DNA of 20,631 nucleotides, taken from the NCBI GenBank assembly GCA_002393865.1, contig DGUD01000103.1, forward strand, positions 1-20,631, read 5' to 3'. Positions 1-7,583 of this stretch are shown here, piece by piece. Origin of the DNA: Treponema sp. UBA4319. Its GTDB lineage: Bacteria > Spirochaetota > Spirochaetia > Treponematales > Treponemataceae. The translations under genes were made by a program, and so were the position numbers. The notes under the pieces were generated by a model, which made no database searches, was not told the DNA's origin, and was given only the letters and a program-made list of their open reading frames with translations. The stretch's first letter is position 1. Every line of letters begins with the position of its first letter.

Positions 1-901
1 TGCCGTTTGCAAGTCCCTTCATGTGCAGGCAGTAGTTCGCGTCGATGTTCGCGACTTTCGGAACAGCCTGCGCAAAGGGAATGTCGATGGCCTTGCGCAT
101 GTTCAGGTTCAGGTTGAATGCGTTCGGAACCTTCTTGTTGGGGCACTTTTCGATACAGGCGCCGCATCCCGTGCATTTCGTCTCGTCAACGTAGCGCGGG
201 TGGCGCTTGATGTCAATCTCAAAGTTCCCGATGTAGCCGCGCACTCCGCAGACCTCTGAATAGGAGAGTATGCGGATATTGGGGTTCTGGCTCACTTCCG
301 TCATCTTCGGGGTGACGATACAAGAGGCGCAGTCCAAGGTCGGGAATGTCTTGTCAAGCTTGGCCATCTTTCCGCCGACCGTGAAGTCCTTCTCGACGAT
401 ATCGACGGGGAAGCCCGCATCGGCGATGTCAAGAGCCGCGGTGATACCTGCGATGCCGCCGCCGATGACGAGCGCGCGTTTTGTGACGGCTGTCTCGCCA
501 GGGGTGAGCGGTGTGTCAAGGATTGTCTTTGCGATGGCGGCTTTGCCGAGCGCAATTGCCTTTTCCGTCGCAGTCGGGATGTCCTTTGTGACCCAGGAGT
601 CCTGCTCGCGGATGTTCGCGACCTCGACCTTATAGGGGTTCAGCCCTGCGCGCTCGGCGCAGCCACGGAATGTCTTCTCGTGCATGCGGGGGGAACAGGA
701 GCAGAGCACCACGCCAGTGAGCTTGTCGTCCTTGATATGGTCTTCTATCATCTTCTGTCCGGCAGAAGAGCACATGTAGGTATAGTGCGTGGAATAGACG
801 ACACCCGGCTGCTTGCCGAGCTCCTCGGCGACCTTTGCCACGTCTACAGTACCAGCAATATTCGTGCCGCAGTGGCACACGAAAACACCAATTCTTTCCA
901 T
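1..901 (-). CDS. hdrA: HdrA-like FAD/iron-sulfur subunit of heterodisulfide reductase family (3' end missing)
   Basis: I translated the minus strand from the ATG at 901 and the frame stays open for 300 codons to the window edge, so only the N-terminal part is present. HdrA is the flavin subunit of cytoplasmic heterodisulfide reductase-type complexes and can be the electron-bifurcating centre. Visible features: an N-terminal Cys-rich stretch (C9, C11, then CSCSPR near 67-71), an FAD-binding glycine motif VIGGGIAGITAA at about 145-156, the CASC pair (C191, C194) typical of HdrA, and a ferredoxin-like cluster motif CTGCGACIEKCP (C243, C246, C249, C253). A GGAG ribosome binding site lies 6 nt before the start, and the gene follows hdrC by about 10 nt, so it is translated from the hdrBCA message. 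Family assignment is firm. The physiological electron partners are not visible here. Confidence 0.9.
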   Translation of the reverse strand, partial: MERIGVFVCHCGTNIAGTVDVAKVAEELGKQPGVVYSTHYTYMCSSAGQKMIEDHIKDDKLTGVVLCSCSPRMHEKTFRGCAERAGLNPYKVEVANIREQDSWVTKDIPTATEKAIALGKAAIAKTILDTPLTPGETAVTKRALVIGGGIAGITAALDIADAGFPVDIVEKDFTVGGKMAKLDKTFPTLDCASCIVTPKMTEVSQNPNIRILSYSEVCGVRGYIGNFEIDIKRHPRYVDETKCTGCGACIEKCPNKKVPNAFNLNLNMRKAIDIPFAQAVPKVANIDANYCLHMKGLANG

Positions 902-911
902 ATGTCACTCC

Positions 912-1307
912 TTACTTACGGTACTTCCTGAACGCGCTGACAATCGCCTGCTGCGGCATGTCGCTGTCCAGATAGCCGGGAACTGCTTCCGGCTCAAGGT
1001 GCTGCGGGCCGCGCTTGCGCTCGACGACCATGCGGACTGCCTCGATGAGTTTTGCCGGCTCCACCTGGCGCGGGCAGCGCTCAAGGCAGGCAAAGCAGGA
1101 GAGGCATTTGTAGATGGACGTGGTCTCAAGGAGCGGCTCAATCTCGCCGTTCTCCACCATCTGCACAAACTGATGCGGATGGTATTCCATCTCGTCATAG
1201 TTGGGGCATGTGCCGGAGCATTTGCCGCAGACCATGCACTTCTTGGGGTTGACGCCGCTGATGGAAAGAATCTGGCTGCGGGTTTCCTCGATTTCACTCT
1301 TAAGCAT
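912..1307 (-). CDS. hdrC: HdrC-like [4Fe-4S] electron-transfer subunit
   Basis: A 131-aa ferredoxin-like protein with two complete CxxCxxCxxxCP cluster motifs: C24/C27/C30/C34 and C68/C71/C74/C78. This is the layout of HdrC, which passes electrons between the HdrA flavin subunit and the HdrB catalytic subunit. I chose the ATG at 1307 rather than the upstream in-frame GTG at 1313, because a GGAGG sequence lies 6 nt before the ATG but abuts the GTG. The start overlaps the hdrB stop by 8 nt, which suggests translational coupling. There are no membrane segments, so this is the soluble Hdr type rather than HdrE/DsrM-linked. The neighbours hdrB and hdrA support the assignment strongly. Confidence 0.9.
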   Translation of the reverse strand: MLKSEIEETRSQILSISGVNPKKCMVCGKCSGTCPNYDEMEYHPHQFVQMVENGEIEPLLETTSIYKCLSCFACLERCPRQVEPAKLIEAVRMVVERKRGPQHLEPEAVPGYLDSDMPQQAIVSAFRKYRK

Positions 1308-2109
1308 CTGCACCCTCCTTTACGCCGAGCGCCTCTGCGAGCAGCTCGGTGAAGTACATGACATCAAGCTTGCTTTCGCCTTTGTTCTTGATGAGGTTGT
1401 AGCGGCAGAGCGGGCAGCTGGTGACAAGGAAGTCTGCGCCCATATCCTGTGCGTTCGCAAGGATTTTCTGCGCGCGGGTCTCCGGGATAGCCTTGTCATC
1501 GAACATCGTGTATGCGCCGCAGCACTCATTGCGCAGCGAATAGATGACGGGCGTGCCGCCGATGGCCTTGATGAAGTCTTCGAGAATCTGCGGATTTTCC
1601 GGGTCGTCGAACTGGAGCACCTTGCCGGGGCGGAGCAGGAGGCAGCCGTAGTAGGCGCCGATTTTCTTGCCGGTGAAAGGCTTCTTGACCGCCTTCTTTA
1701 CGTTTGCCCAGCCGACCACGTCACGGAGCACCTCAAGGTAGTGGAGGACTTTCGTCTCCCCGTTATACTGGATGCCGTCCTGCTTGAGGTAATTGTTGAC
1801 CTTCAGGATGACATTCTCGTCGTTCTGCATGTCGTCGTTCACCTGCTTGATGACGTTGTGGCATGCTGAACAGATTGTAACTAATGTTTCACCTGCGTCC
1901 CGTGCGTCCGCCAGTGCCCGGACGGAAGAGAGCTTTGTCGCAATCTCGTCCTTTGCGAGAGGATATGTGCCTCCGCAGCACTGCCAGTCGGGGATTTCCT
2001 TGAGAGTGAAACCTAATGCTTCCGCAGATGCGCGCGCATAGATATCCAGGGCTTTCGCCTTGTTCTTGAGAGTGCATCCGGGAAAGTACGAATAGGTGAT
2101 GTGTTCCAT
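1300..2109 (-). CDS. hdrB: HdrB-like subunit with two CCG domains
   Basis: A 269-aa protein carrying two copies of the CCG cysteine motif that binds the non-cubane iron-sulfur clusters of heterodisulfide reductase subunit B: C12, C44-C45, C80/C83, and C156, C196-C197, C232/C235. The same domain also occurs in thiol:fumarate reductase TfrB, LutA/GlpC-type proteins and SdhE, so the substrate (a disulfide, fumarate or another acceptor) cannot be read from sequence alone. I chose the ATG at 2109 because GAGGA lies 8 nt upstream; the longer in-frame versions starting up to 2169 would run through the dyad-rich promoter region. It is the first gene of hdrB-hdrC-hdrA and lies downstream of fumarase on the same strand. 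Confidence 0.9.
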   Translation of the reverse strand: MEHITYSYFPGCTLKNKAKALDIYARASAEALGFTLKEIPDWQCCGGTYPLAKDEIATKLSSVRALADARDAGETLVTICSACHNVIKQVNDDMQNDENVILKVNNYLKQDGIQYNGETKVLHYLEVLRDVVGWANVKKAVKKPFTGKKIGAYYGCLLLRPGKVLQFDDPENPQILEDFIKAIGGTPVIYSLRNECCGAYTMFDDKAIPETRAQKILANAQDMGADFLVTSCPLCRYNLIKNKGESKLDVMYFTELLAEALGVKEGADA

Positions 2110-2126
2110 TCTATACATCCTCATAT

Positions 2127-2164
2127 GTAATACTTGTGTATTACGCATAAGGACATAATACACA
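2127..2164 (-). promoter_or_regulatory. Overlapping inverted repeats in front of hdrB (candidate operator)
   Basis: A perfect 7-bp dyad, GTAATAC-ttgt-GTATTAC, occupies 2127-2144. A second perfect 9-bp dyad, TGTGTATTA (2135-2143) and TAATACACA (2156-2164), shares its middle half-site. Read on the minus strand, TATTAT at 2160-2155 could be a -10 box, which would place the first dyad just after the transcription start. I see no convincing -35. Repressor binding is inferred; the repeats themselves are directly visible. Confidence 0.5.
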
Positions 2165-2233
2165 GCCACAATATATTGCTTTTTACCGGAACACCCGCCA
2201 TTCTCCTCAAAGCGGGAATCCCTTTGGCCAGAC

Positions 2234-2260
2234 CTGCGGAAAGCGCCACACCTGCCGCAG
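2234..2260 (-). other. Hairpin in the fumC-hdrB gap
   Basis: CTGCGG (2234-2239) pairs with CCGCAG (2255-2260) downstream of the fumarase stop. No T-run follows on the minus strand, so it is not a standard intrinsic terminator. It could be a 3'-end stabiliser or processing site between fumC and hdrB. Confidence 0.35.
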
Positions 2261-2273
2261 ACCTTTCGCCGGC

Positions 2274-3653
2274 CTACGCCATCTGCTCCGGATGGAATAC
2301 CTCGTCGAACTTCTCCGCCGTCAGGAAACCGAGCTGTACGCAGGCCTCCTTGAGGGAGATGTTCTTCTCGTATGCCAGATGGGATGTCTTTGCCGCGTTC
2401 TCATAGCCGATGTAGGGGTTCAGCGCCGTGACGAGCATCAGGGAGTTGTGCAGGTTGAAGTGCATCTTCTCCTTGTCGGCCTTGATGCCGACCGCGCAGT
2501 TCTTGTTGAAGCTCACCATGACCTCCGCGAGCAGGCGCACCGACTGCAGGAAGTTGTAGGCGATGACCGGCATGAACACGTTCAGCTCGAAGTTGCCCTG
2601 GGAGGCCGCCACACCGACCGCCGTGTCGTTGCCCATGACCTGCACGGCGACCATCGTCATCGCCTCGCACTGGGTCGGGTTCACCTTGCCCGGCATGATG
2701 GACGAGCCCGGCTCGTTCTCCGGGATGCGGATTTCGCCGAGGCCGTCGCGCGGGCCGGATGCCAGCCAGCGTACGTCGTTCGCGATTTTCATCAGGTCGG
2801 CGGCGAGCGCCTTGAGCGCGCCGTGCGCGAAGGCTACCTCGTCCTTGCTTGAGAGTGCGTGGAATTTGTTGGGGGCGGTGATGAAATCCTTGCCCGTCAG
2901 CTCGGAGACTTTCTTGGCCACCAGCACGTCGAAGCCTTTGGGCGCGTTCAGACCGGTGCCGACGGCGGTGCCGCCGAGCGCCAGCTGCTTGAGGTAGGGC
3001 AGCGTGGAGACTATCATCTCCCGGTCGCGCTCAAGGCTTGTGCGCCAGCCGGAGATTTCCTGGCTGAATTTGATGGGCACTGCGTCCTGCAGGTGCGTCC
3101 TGCCTGATTTGACGATGCCCTCGTTGTCCTTCTCAAGCTGCCTGAAGGTGCCTGCGAGCAGGTCGATGGCAGGGAGCAGCTTGTCTTCTATCTCCACCGT
3201 CGCGGCGATGTGCAGCGCCGTGGGGAAGGTGTCGTTGCTGGACTGGCTCATGTTCACGTCGTCGTTGGGGTGGCAGAGCTTTTTGCCGGCAATCTGGTTC
3301 GCGCGGTTCGCGATGACCTCGTTTGTGTTCATGTTGCTCTGCGTGCCGCTGCCAGTCTGCCACACGACCAGCGGGAAGTTGTCGTTCAGCGCGCCGGAGA
3401 TGACCTCGTCGCAGGCCTTGCAGATACAGTCCTTCTTCTCCGCCGTCATTTTCTCCGGCTTCAGCTCGTTGTTCGCGAGCGCGGCGGCCTTCTTCAGGTA
3501 GCCGAAAGCCTTTGTGATTTCGCGCGGCATGGTCTCGATGCCGACGCCGATAAGGAAATTCTCATGGCTGCGCTCCGTCTGGGCACCCCACAGCTTGTCT
3601 GCGGGCACCTTCACTTCGCCCATGGAATCGTGTTCAATGCGGAAATTTTCCAT
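2274..3653 (-). CDS. fumC: Class II fumarate hydratase
   Basis: A 459-aa enzyme of the fumarase/aspartase superfamily, interconverting fumarate and L-malate without an iron-sulfur cluster. The superfamily signature GSSIMPGKVNP is at about 316-326, the SGRTHLQDA segment with the active-site His187 at 183-191, TGSGTQSNMNTNEV at 100-113 and the SSNDTFPTALH segment at 138-148. The length is normal for FumC. The SGTQSNMN and HLQDAVP variants favour fumarase over aspartase or argininosuccinate lyase. An AGGAG lies 11 nt before the ATG. It sits between the dehydrogenase (upstream) and the Hdr genes (downstream) on one strand, 131 nt after the former, and is probably read from the dehydrogenase promoter. 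In this setting it would run in the malate-to-fumarate direction if the pathway is reductive. Confidence 0.95.
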   Translation of the reverse strand: MENFRIEHDSMGEVKVPADKLWGAQTERSHENFLIGVGIETMPREITKAFGYLKKAAALANNELKPEKMTAEKKDCICKACDEVISGALNDNFPLVVWQTGSGTQSNMNTNEVIANRANQIAGKKLCHPNDDVNMSQSSNDTFPTALHIAATVEIEDKLLPAIDLLAGTFRQLEKDNEGIVKSGRTHLQDAVPIKFSQEISGWRTSLERDREMIVSTLPYLKQLALGGTAVGTGLNAPKGFDVLVAKKVSELTGKDFITAPNKFHALSSKDEVAFAHGALKALAADLMKIANDVRWLASGPRDGLGEIRIPENEPGSSIMPGKVNPTQCEAMTMVAVQVMGNDTAVGVAASQGNFELNVFMPVIAYNFLQSVRLLAEVMVSFNKNCAVGIKADKEKMHFNLHNSLMLVTALNPYIGYENAAKTSHLAYEKNISLKEACVQLGFLTAEKFDEVFHPEQMA

Positions 3654-3742
3654 AATTATGCGTACTCCTGGAGTTTTATATGCAACTGGGAAACCCGGAA
3701 AAGCTCTCCTTCCGTGAGCTGTCCGGGCCGGATACTGCCTGG

Positions 3743-3770
3743 CGGCATGCCTCTTGCCGGAAGCATGCCG
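3743..3770 (-). other. Hairpin in the mdh/ldh-fumC gap
   Basis: A perfect 8-bp stem, CGGCATGC (3743-3750) with GCATGCCG (3763-3770), and a 12-nt loop lie directly after the dehydrogenase stop. No T-run follows on the minus strand, so transcription probably continues into fumC. The hairpin could set relative mRNA levels. Confidence 0.4.
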
Positions 3771-3784
3771 TGCGCCGCATCAGC

Positions 3785-4726
3785 TTAGAATTTGACCGCT
3801 TTGATGACGTCCTTCAGGCAGTCCGCGCTGTGGCGGAGCGAGGCGACTTCTGAGTCCAGGAGCGGCGGGGTAAGCAGCCCCTTGATGCCACCTCTTCCGA
3901 CGACGGCGGGGATGCTCAGACAGACATCGCTGATGCCGTATTCTCCTGAGAGCAGCGTAGATACCGTGAGTACGGAGTCCACGTCGCGGCTGATTGCGGC
4001 GCACAGATGCGCGGTGGTCGCGCCGATGCCGTAGTTCGTGCATTTCTTTGCGGCGATGATGATGCCGCCGGACTTGCGGATGTATTCCTCCACGTCGGCC
4101 TTGTCGAAGGTCGGAAGCTTCTCTGCCTTGAATGAGTCCGCGTATTTTTCCACGGGGATGGAGCCGATGCTTGCCAGTGACCACGGCACGAAGGATGAGT
4201 CGCCGTGCTCGCCGAAGACATAGCCGTGCACGTCGGTCTGGGCGACTTTATAGGTCTCCGCGATGCGCGCGAGGAAGCGGGCGGTGTCCAGCATGGTACC
4301 GGTGCCGAAGATGCGGCTGGCGGGAATGCCGGATGTCTTGACGAACTGGTAGGTGAGGATATCGACGGGGTTCGCGACGAGCACGTAGAGCGCGTCGGGG
4401 GCAGCCTTCGTAATCTGGGGGATGATTGATTTGATGATGTCCACATTGGTCTGGGCGAGCTCAAGGCGTGACTGTCCGGGCTTGCGGGCGACGCCTGATG
4501 TGATGACCACGATGTCGGAGCCCTTGGCGTCGGCGTAGTCGCCGTCGTGTATGTTTGCCGGGGCGATGAACGGCGTTCCCTGGCGGATGTCCATGGCCTC
4601 GCCCATGGCCCGGTCCTTCGCGATGTCTATGAGCACAATCTCTGAGGCAGTCTGCTGGATTGTGAGCGCGAATGCGATTGTTGAGCCGACCTGACCGGCG
4701 CCGATGATGGTAATTTTATTTGCCAT
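3785..4726 (-). CDS. NAD-dependent lactate/malate dehydrogenase family enzyme, Arg at the substrate-selecting position
   Basis: A 313-aa 2-hydroxyacid dehydrogenase of the LDH/MDH superfamily. The NAD-binding GAGQVGSTIA is at 9-18, with Asp34 for NAD preference. The mobile loop reads ARKPGQSR (80-87), the LDTAR segment carries the substrate-binding Arg, and GEHGDS carries the catalytic His. R81 lies six residues before R87, the place occupied by Gln in lactate dehydrogenases and by Arg in malate dehydrogenases (position 102 of the family). Other segments (FGTGTMLDTARF, GEHGDS, TNYGIG) look LDH-like, so specificity is genuinely uncertain; the Arg and the adjacent fumarase favour malate/oxaloacetate. 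I chose the ATG at 4726, with AGGAG 8 nt upstream, over the in-frame ATG at 4753. It is the first gene of the redox block. Confidence 0.88.
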   Translation of the reverse strand: MANKITIIGAGQVGSTIAFALTIQQTASEIVLIDIAKDRAMGEAMDIRQGTPFIAPANIHDGDYADAKGSDIVVITSGVARKPGQSRLELAQTNVDIIKSIIPQITKAAPDALYVLVANPVDILTYQFVKTSGIPASRIFGTGTMLDTARFLARIAETYKVAQTDVHGYVFGEHGDSSFVPWSLASIGSIPVEKYADSFKAEKLPTFDKADVEEYIRKSGGIIIAAKKCTNYGIGATTAHLCAAISRDVDSVLTVSTLLSGEYGISDVCLSIPAVVGRGGIKGLLTPPLLDSEVASLRHSADCLKDVIKAVKF

Positions 4727-4811
4727 AAAAGTATCTCCTGTGATATAAGCCACTGAAAATGGGGGGACGGAGGAAAAGTGCTCCGCTGACTGCCAACGGC
4801 AATCATCATTT

Positions 4812-4840
4812 ATTATAGAACAGTTTTTGCTTATTGTTAA
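4812..4840 (-). promoter_or_regulatory. Promoter of the dehydrogenase gene
   Basis: On the minus strand, TTAACA (4840-4835), a 17-nt spacer and a perfect TATAAT (4817-4812). The predicted transcript starts near 4805, giving a leader of about 80 nt before the ATG at 4726. Confidence 0.8.
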
Positions 4841-4898
4841 GCGGAATTCTGCCGAAAATGCGTGAATTGACCGCCTTTTTTCAAAAAAAAACGCTTAC

Positions 4899-4949
4899 TG
4901 TGATTTTTTGCACAAATTTGTTTTACCTCTGTGAAATGTTTCACAGAGG
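4899..4949. promoter_or_regulatory. Two in-phase CRP/FNR/Rex-like palindromes
   Basis: Site 1 (4899-4914) reads TGTGA-N6-GCACA, one base off the CRP half-site pair. Site 2 (4926-4949) is a perfect dyad with 11-bp arms CCTCTGTGAAA and TTTCACAGAGG around a central TG. It contains both TGTGA-N6-TCACA (CRP-like) and TGTGAA-N4-TTCACA (Rex core). The centres are 31 bp apart, about three helical turns, at roughly -101 and -132 from the predicted dehydrogenase transcript start. The rest of the 361-nt gap 4727-5087 holds the two divergent promoters and A/T runs, with no gene I can support. Confidence 0.6.
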
Positions 4950-5049
4950 CTGCCGGGGCGCAATTCCGGGAATCCCTCTGATGCAGCGGCAGGCTGAAGT
5001 TTGGGCCGGTTCACTTTGTCGCCATGCTTCTCTGTCGTCCCCCCGTGTC

Positions 5050-5078
5050 TTGCAAAATCCGCGGCGGGCGGGTACAAT
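5050..5078 (+). promoter_or_regulatory. Promoter of the JAMM-DinG helicase gene
   Basis: TTGCAA (5050-5055), a 17-nt spacer and TACAAT (5073-5078). The ATG follows 9 nt later with no Shine-Dalgarno sequence, so the mRNA is leaderless or nearly so. Confidence 0.6.
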
Positions 5079-5087
5079 CCTGCTAGA

Positions 5088-7559
5088 ATGCCTATGGATG
5101 CCAGTACCCGTTTTGCCCAGTCAGTCCTCTTATCGATGCGCCGCGACGTAGAAGAAGCCGGCGGCAACGAGGTGTTCTGGGTTGGGCGTATCGGCGCGGA
5201 CGGCTTGGTCGCCGAGGCCGAGGTCGGCGCGCGTGGCAACGAGGACTCTGTCGTCGTGAACCGGAGCGCGGCGCGGGAAGGGCACGTGCTTGTCCACAAC
5301 CATCCGGGCGGGAACCTCTCGCCGAGCCGCGCGGATCAGTCGGTCGCCGCGCATTCCTCTGATTCCTCCCTCGGCTTCTATATCGTGGACAATGCCGTCT
5401 CCGAGGTCTACGTGGTTGTGGAGCCCGTGCGGCCGAGGGAGCTTGTGCCGCTGGATGAGGATGCCGTGGCCGGACTCCTTGCGGAGGGGGGCGCGCTCTC
5501 CCGCCTGTCGCCGGGCTTTGAGGAGCGCCCCGGCCAGATAGCGCTGCTGCGGGAGATTGCCCGCGCCTTCAACGGCGGCAGGGTAGGCGTCTTTGAGGCG
5601 GGCACCGGCACGGGCAAGAGCTACGCCTACCTTATCCCCGCGATGCTGTGGGCGCTGCAGAACAAAGAGCGCGTCGTCATCTCCACGGGGACGATAAACC
5701 TCCAGCAGCAGCTGGTGGAGAAGGATATCCCCGCCGCGCAGCGGATTATCGGCAGGGAGGTGAAGGCGGTGCTGCTGAAGGGCAGGCAGAACTATGTGTG
5801 CCTGCGCCGCCTTGCGGAGGCGGGGAACGAGCGCGAGCTCTTTGACGCGGACACTGATACGCTCGACAGGATTGCCGCATGGGCAAAGACCAGCCCCACC
5901 GGCAGCCGCAGCGACCTTTCCTTCATGCCGGACGAGAGCGTGTGGGGCCGCGTGAACAGCGAGAGCGACGCCTGCATGGGCATGCGCTGCCCTTTCAGGG
6001 AGGACTGCTTCGTGATGCGGGTGCGCAAGGACGCCGCGGACGCCAGCATCGTCGTCGTGAACCACCACCTGCTCTTTGCCGACATAGAGAGCCGTATGGG
6101 CGGCGCGGGCTACGATGATACCGCCGTGCTGCCGCCTTACCGCCGCATCGTCTTTGACGAGGCGCACGGCATAGAGGACAGCGCCACCAGCTTTTTCAGC
6201 GAGACCATCACCCGCTTCAAGCTTGCGAAGCAGCTCAACCTGCTGTACCGCGCCTACCGGGGCTCCGTCGCAGGCTTCCTCGTACAGGTCTCCGCCGTCG
6301 CCACCGCGGAGGATTTCCTGCATCGCGCGGGTGCGGCCGTGCAGGATGTCAGGGCGGCGCTCCTCGGCCTGGACGAGATCGGGCTGTCGGTGCTGGGGGA
6401 CGATCAGGCCGCGCGCATACACGCGGGCTCCGCGGAGCGTTTTGAGGCCGTGTTCCCTGCGATGGACGCGCTGCGCGCCGCCCTTGCCTCGTTCACCGGC
6501 ATGGTCAGGGAGGTGCTTGAGACCGTCAGCGAGGAGGACAGGGACATACCTTCCGTCTGGGAGACAAAGAGCGTGCTCCGGAGGCTGGAGGACATGATTG
6601 TGCTCTGCCGCAGCTTCTGCGAGTGGAACGAGCATGACGACCGGGTCTTCTACCTGCAGAAGATCCGCCTGCCCCCGAAACGGCAGGGGGATGCGCCCGT
6701 GCACTTCGTGCAGTTCACGCAGACGCCGCTGGACGTGGCGCCGCTGATGGACGAGGGCGTCTTTGAGCCGATGAGCTGCGTCGTCTGCACGAGCGCGACA
6801 TTGCGCACCGGCACCAGCTTCTCCTACTGGATGCGCCGCACCGGCATCTCCTTCGTGGAGGAGGAGCGGCTGAGCCAGGGTGTCTTTGAGTCGCCGTTCC
6901 CGTACCGCACGAACGCCATATTCGCCGTTCCCCGCGACGCGCCCATGCCGGACAGCGGCTTTGCTTTCCAGGACTACGTGGAGGAGACCGTTCCCCGGCT
7001 CATCCTTGCGGCGGGGGGAAGGACGCTCGTGCTGTTCACCTCCTACGACAGCCTGCGCCACTGCTACGCGAGCGCCCGCGCCGCGCTTGCCGCGGAGGGG
7101 ATGACGCTGCTGCGCCAGGGGGACGACGACCGCTTCCGCCTGCTGGACCGTTTCCGTGAGGACACCTCCAGCGTGCTCTTTGCCACCGACAGCTTCTGGG
7201 AGGGGGTCGATGTGCCGGGCGAGAGCCTGAGCCAGGTCATCATCGTGAAGCTTCCCTTCTCGGTTCCGACGGATCCTGTCTTTGCCGCCCGCAGCGAGGC
7301 GGTGGAGCGGCGCGGCGGCTCGTCGTTCATGGAGCTGAGCGTGCCGCAGGCCGTCATCAAATTCAGACAGGGCTTCGGGCGGCTTATGCGCCGCAGCGAC
7401 GACAAGGGTGTCATCGTGGTGCTTGACCGCCGCATCGTGGAGAAGGCCTACGGCAGGCAGTTCACCACGAGCGTGCCTATGACGCGCCGCATGTACAATC
7501 CGCTGGAGGACATCCTCCGTGCCGTGCGCCGCTTCTTCTCCGCTTCCCCGGAAAGCTAG
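5088..7559 (+). CDS. DinG/XPD-family iron-sulfur DNA helicase with N-terminal RadC-like JAMM domain
   Basis: An 823-aa protein in two parts. Residues 1 to about 115 carry a complete JAMM metal-binding pattern: E28, then H70-x-H72 followed by seven residues and S80-x2-D83, in the RadC-like context HNHPGGNLSPSRAD. From about 145 there is a superfamily 2 DinG/XPD helicase: RPGQ at 147-150, Walker A AGTGTGKS at 171-178, four cysteines spaced like the FeS ligands (C238, C296, C301, C307), DEAH at 357-360, and a C-terminal RQGFGRLMRR arginine-finger motif. DinG helicases unwind R-loops, D-loops and forked DNA; a JAMM domain would bind zinc and may cleave isopeptide bonds or may be structural as in RadC. 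I reject the ATG at 5001 because it lies upstream of the promoter. DinG proteins of Gram-positives carry an exonuclease at this end instead. Confidence 0.88.
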   Translation: MPMDASTRFAQSVLLSMRRDVEEAGGNEVFWVGRIGADGLVAEAEVGARGNEDSVVVNRSAAREGHVLVHNHPGGNLSPSRADQSVAAHSSDSSLGFYIVDNAVSEVYVVVEPVRPRELVPLDEDAVAGLLAEGGALSRLSPGFEERPGQIALLREIARAFNGGRVGVFEAGTGTGKSYAYLIPAMLWALQNKERVVISTGTINLQQQLVEKDIPAAQRIIGREVKAVLLKGRQNYVCLRRLAEAGNERELFDADTDTLDRIAAWAKTSPTGSRSDLSFMPDESVWGRVNSESDACMGMRCPFREDCFVMRVRKDAADASIVVVNHHLLFADIESRMGGAGYDDTAVLPPYRRIVFDEAHGIEDSATSFFSETITRFKLAKQLNLLYRAYRGSVAGFLVQVSAVATAEDFLHRAGAAVQDVRAALLGLDEIGLSVLGDDQAARIHAGSAERFEAVFPAMDALRAALASFTGMVREVLETVSEEDRDIPSVWETKSVLRRLEDMIVLCRSFCEWNEHDDRVFYLQKIRLPPKRQGDAPVHFVQFTQTPLDVAPLMDEGVFEPMSCVVCTSATLRTGTSFSYWMRRTGISFVEEERLSQGVFESPFPYRTNAIFAVPRDAPMPDSGFAFQDYVEETVPRLILAAGGRTLVLFTSYDSLRHCYASARAALAAEGMTLLRQGDDDRFRLLDRFREDTSSVLFATDSFWEGVDVPGESLSQVIIVKLPFSVPTDPVFAARSEAVERRGGSSFMELSVPQAVIKFRQGFGRLMRRSDDKGVIVVLDRRIVEKAYGRQFTTSVPMTRRMYNPLEDILRAVRRFFSASPES

Positions 7560-7583
7560 GGAAGGGGCTGTTTTTCCCCGGAA

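Noticed and set aside
3743..3770. Terminator between dehydrogenase and fumarase genes
   Set aside because: The stem is good but no T-run follows on the minus strand, so I listed it only as a hairpin.
5001..5087. 29-residue N-terminal extension of the helicase from the ATG at 5001
   Set aside because: The promoter at 5050-5078 lies inside it, and the extra residues resemble no domain.
5130..7061. 643-codon open frame on the minus strand opposite the helicase gene
   Set aside because: It is antisense to a protein with complete helicase and JAMM motifs; the GC-rich third positions of the real gene keep the opposite frame open, and its translation is low-complexity with no recognisable domain.
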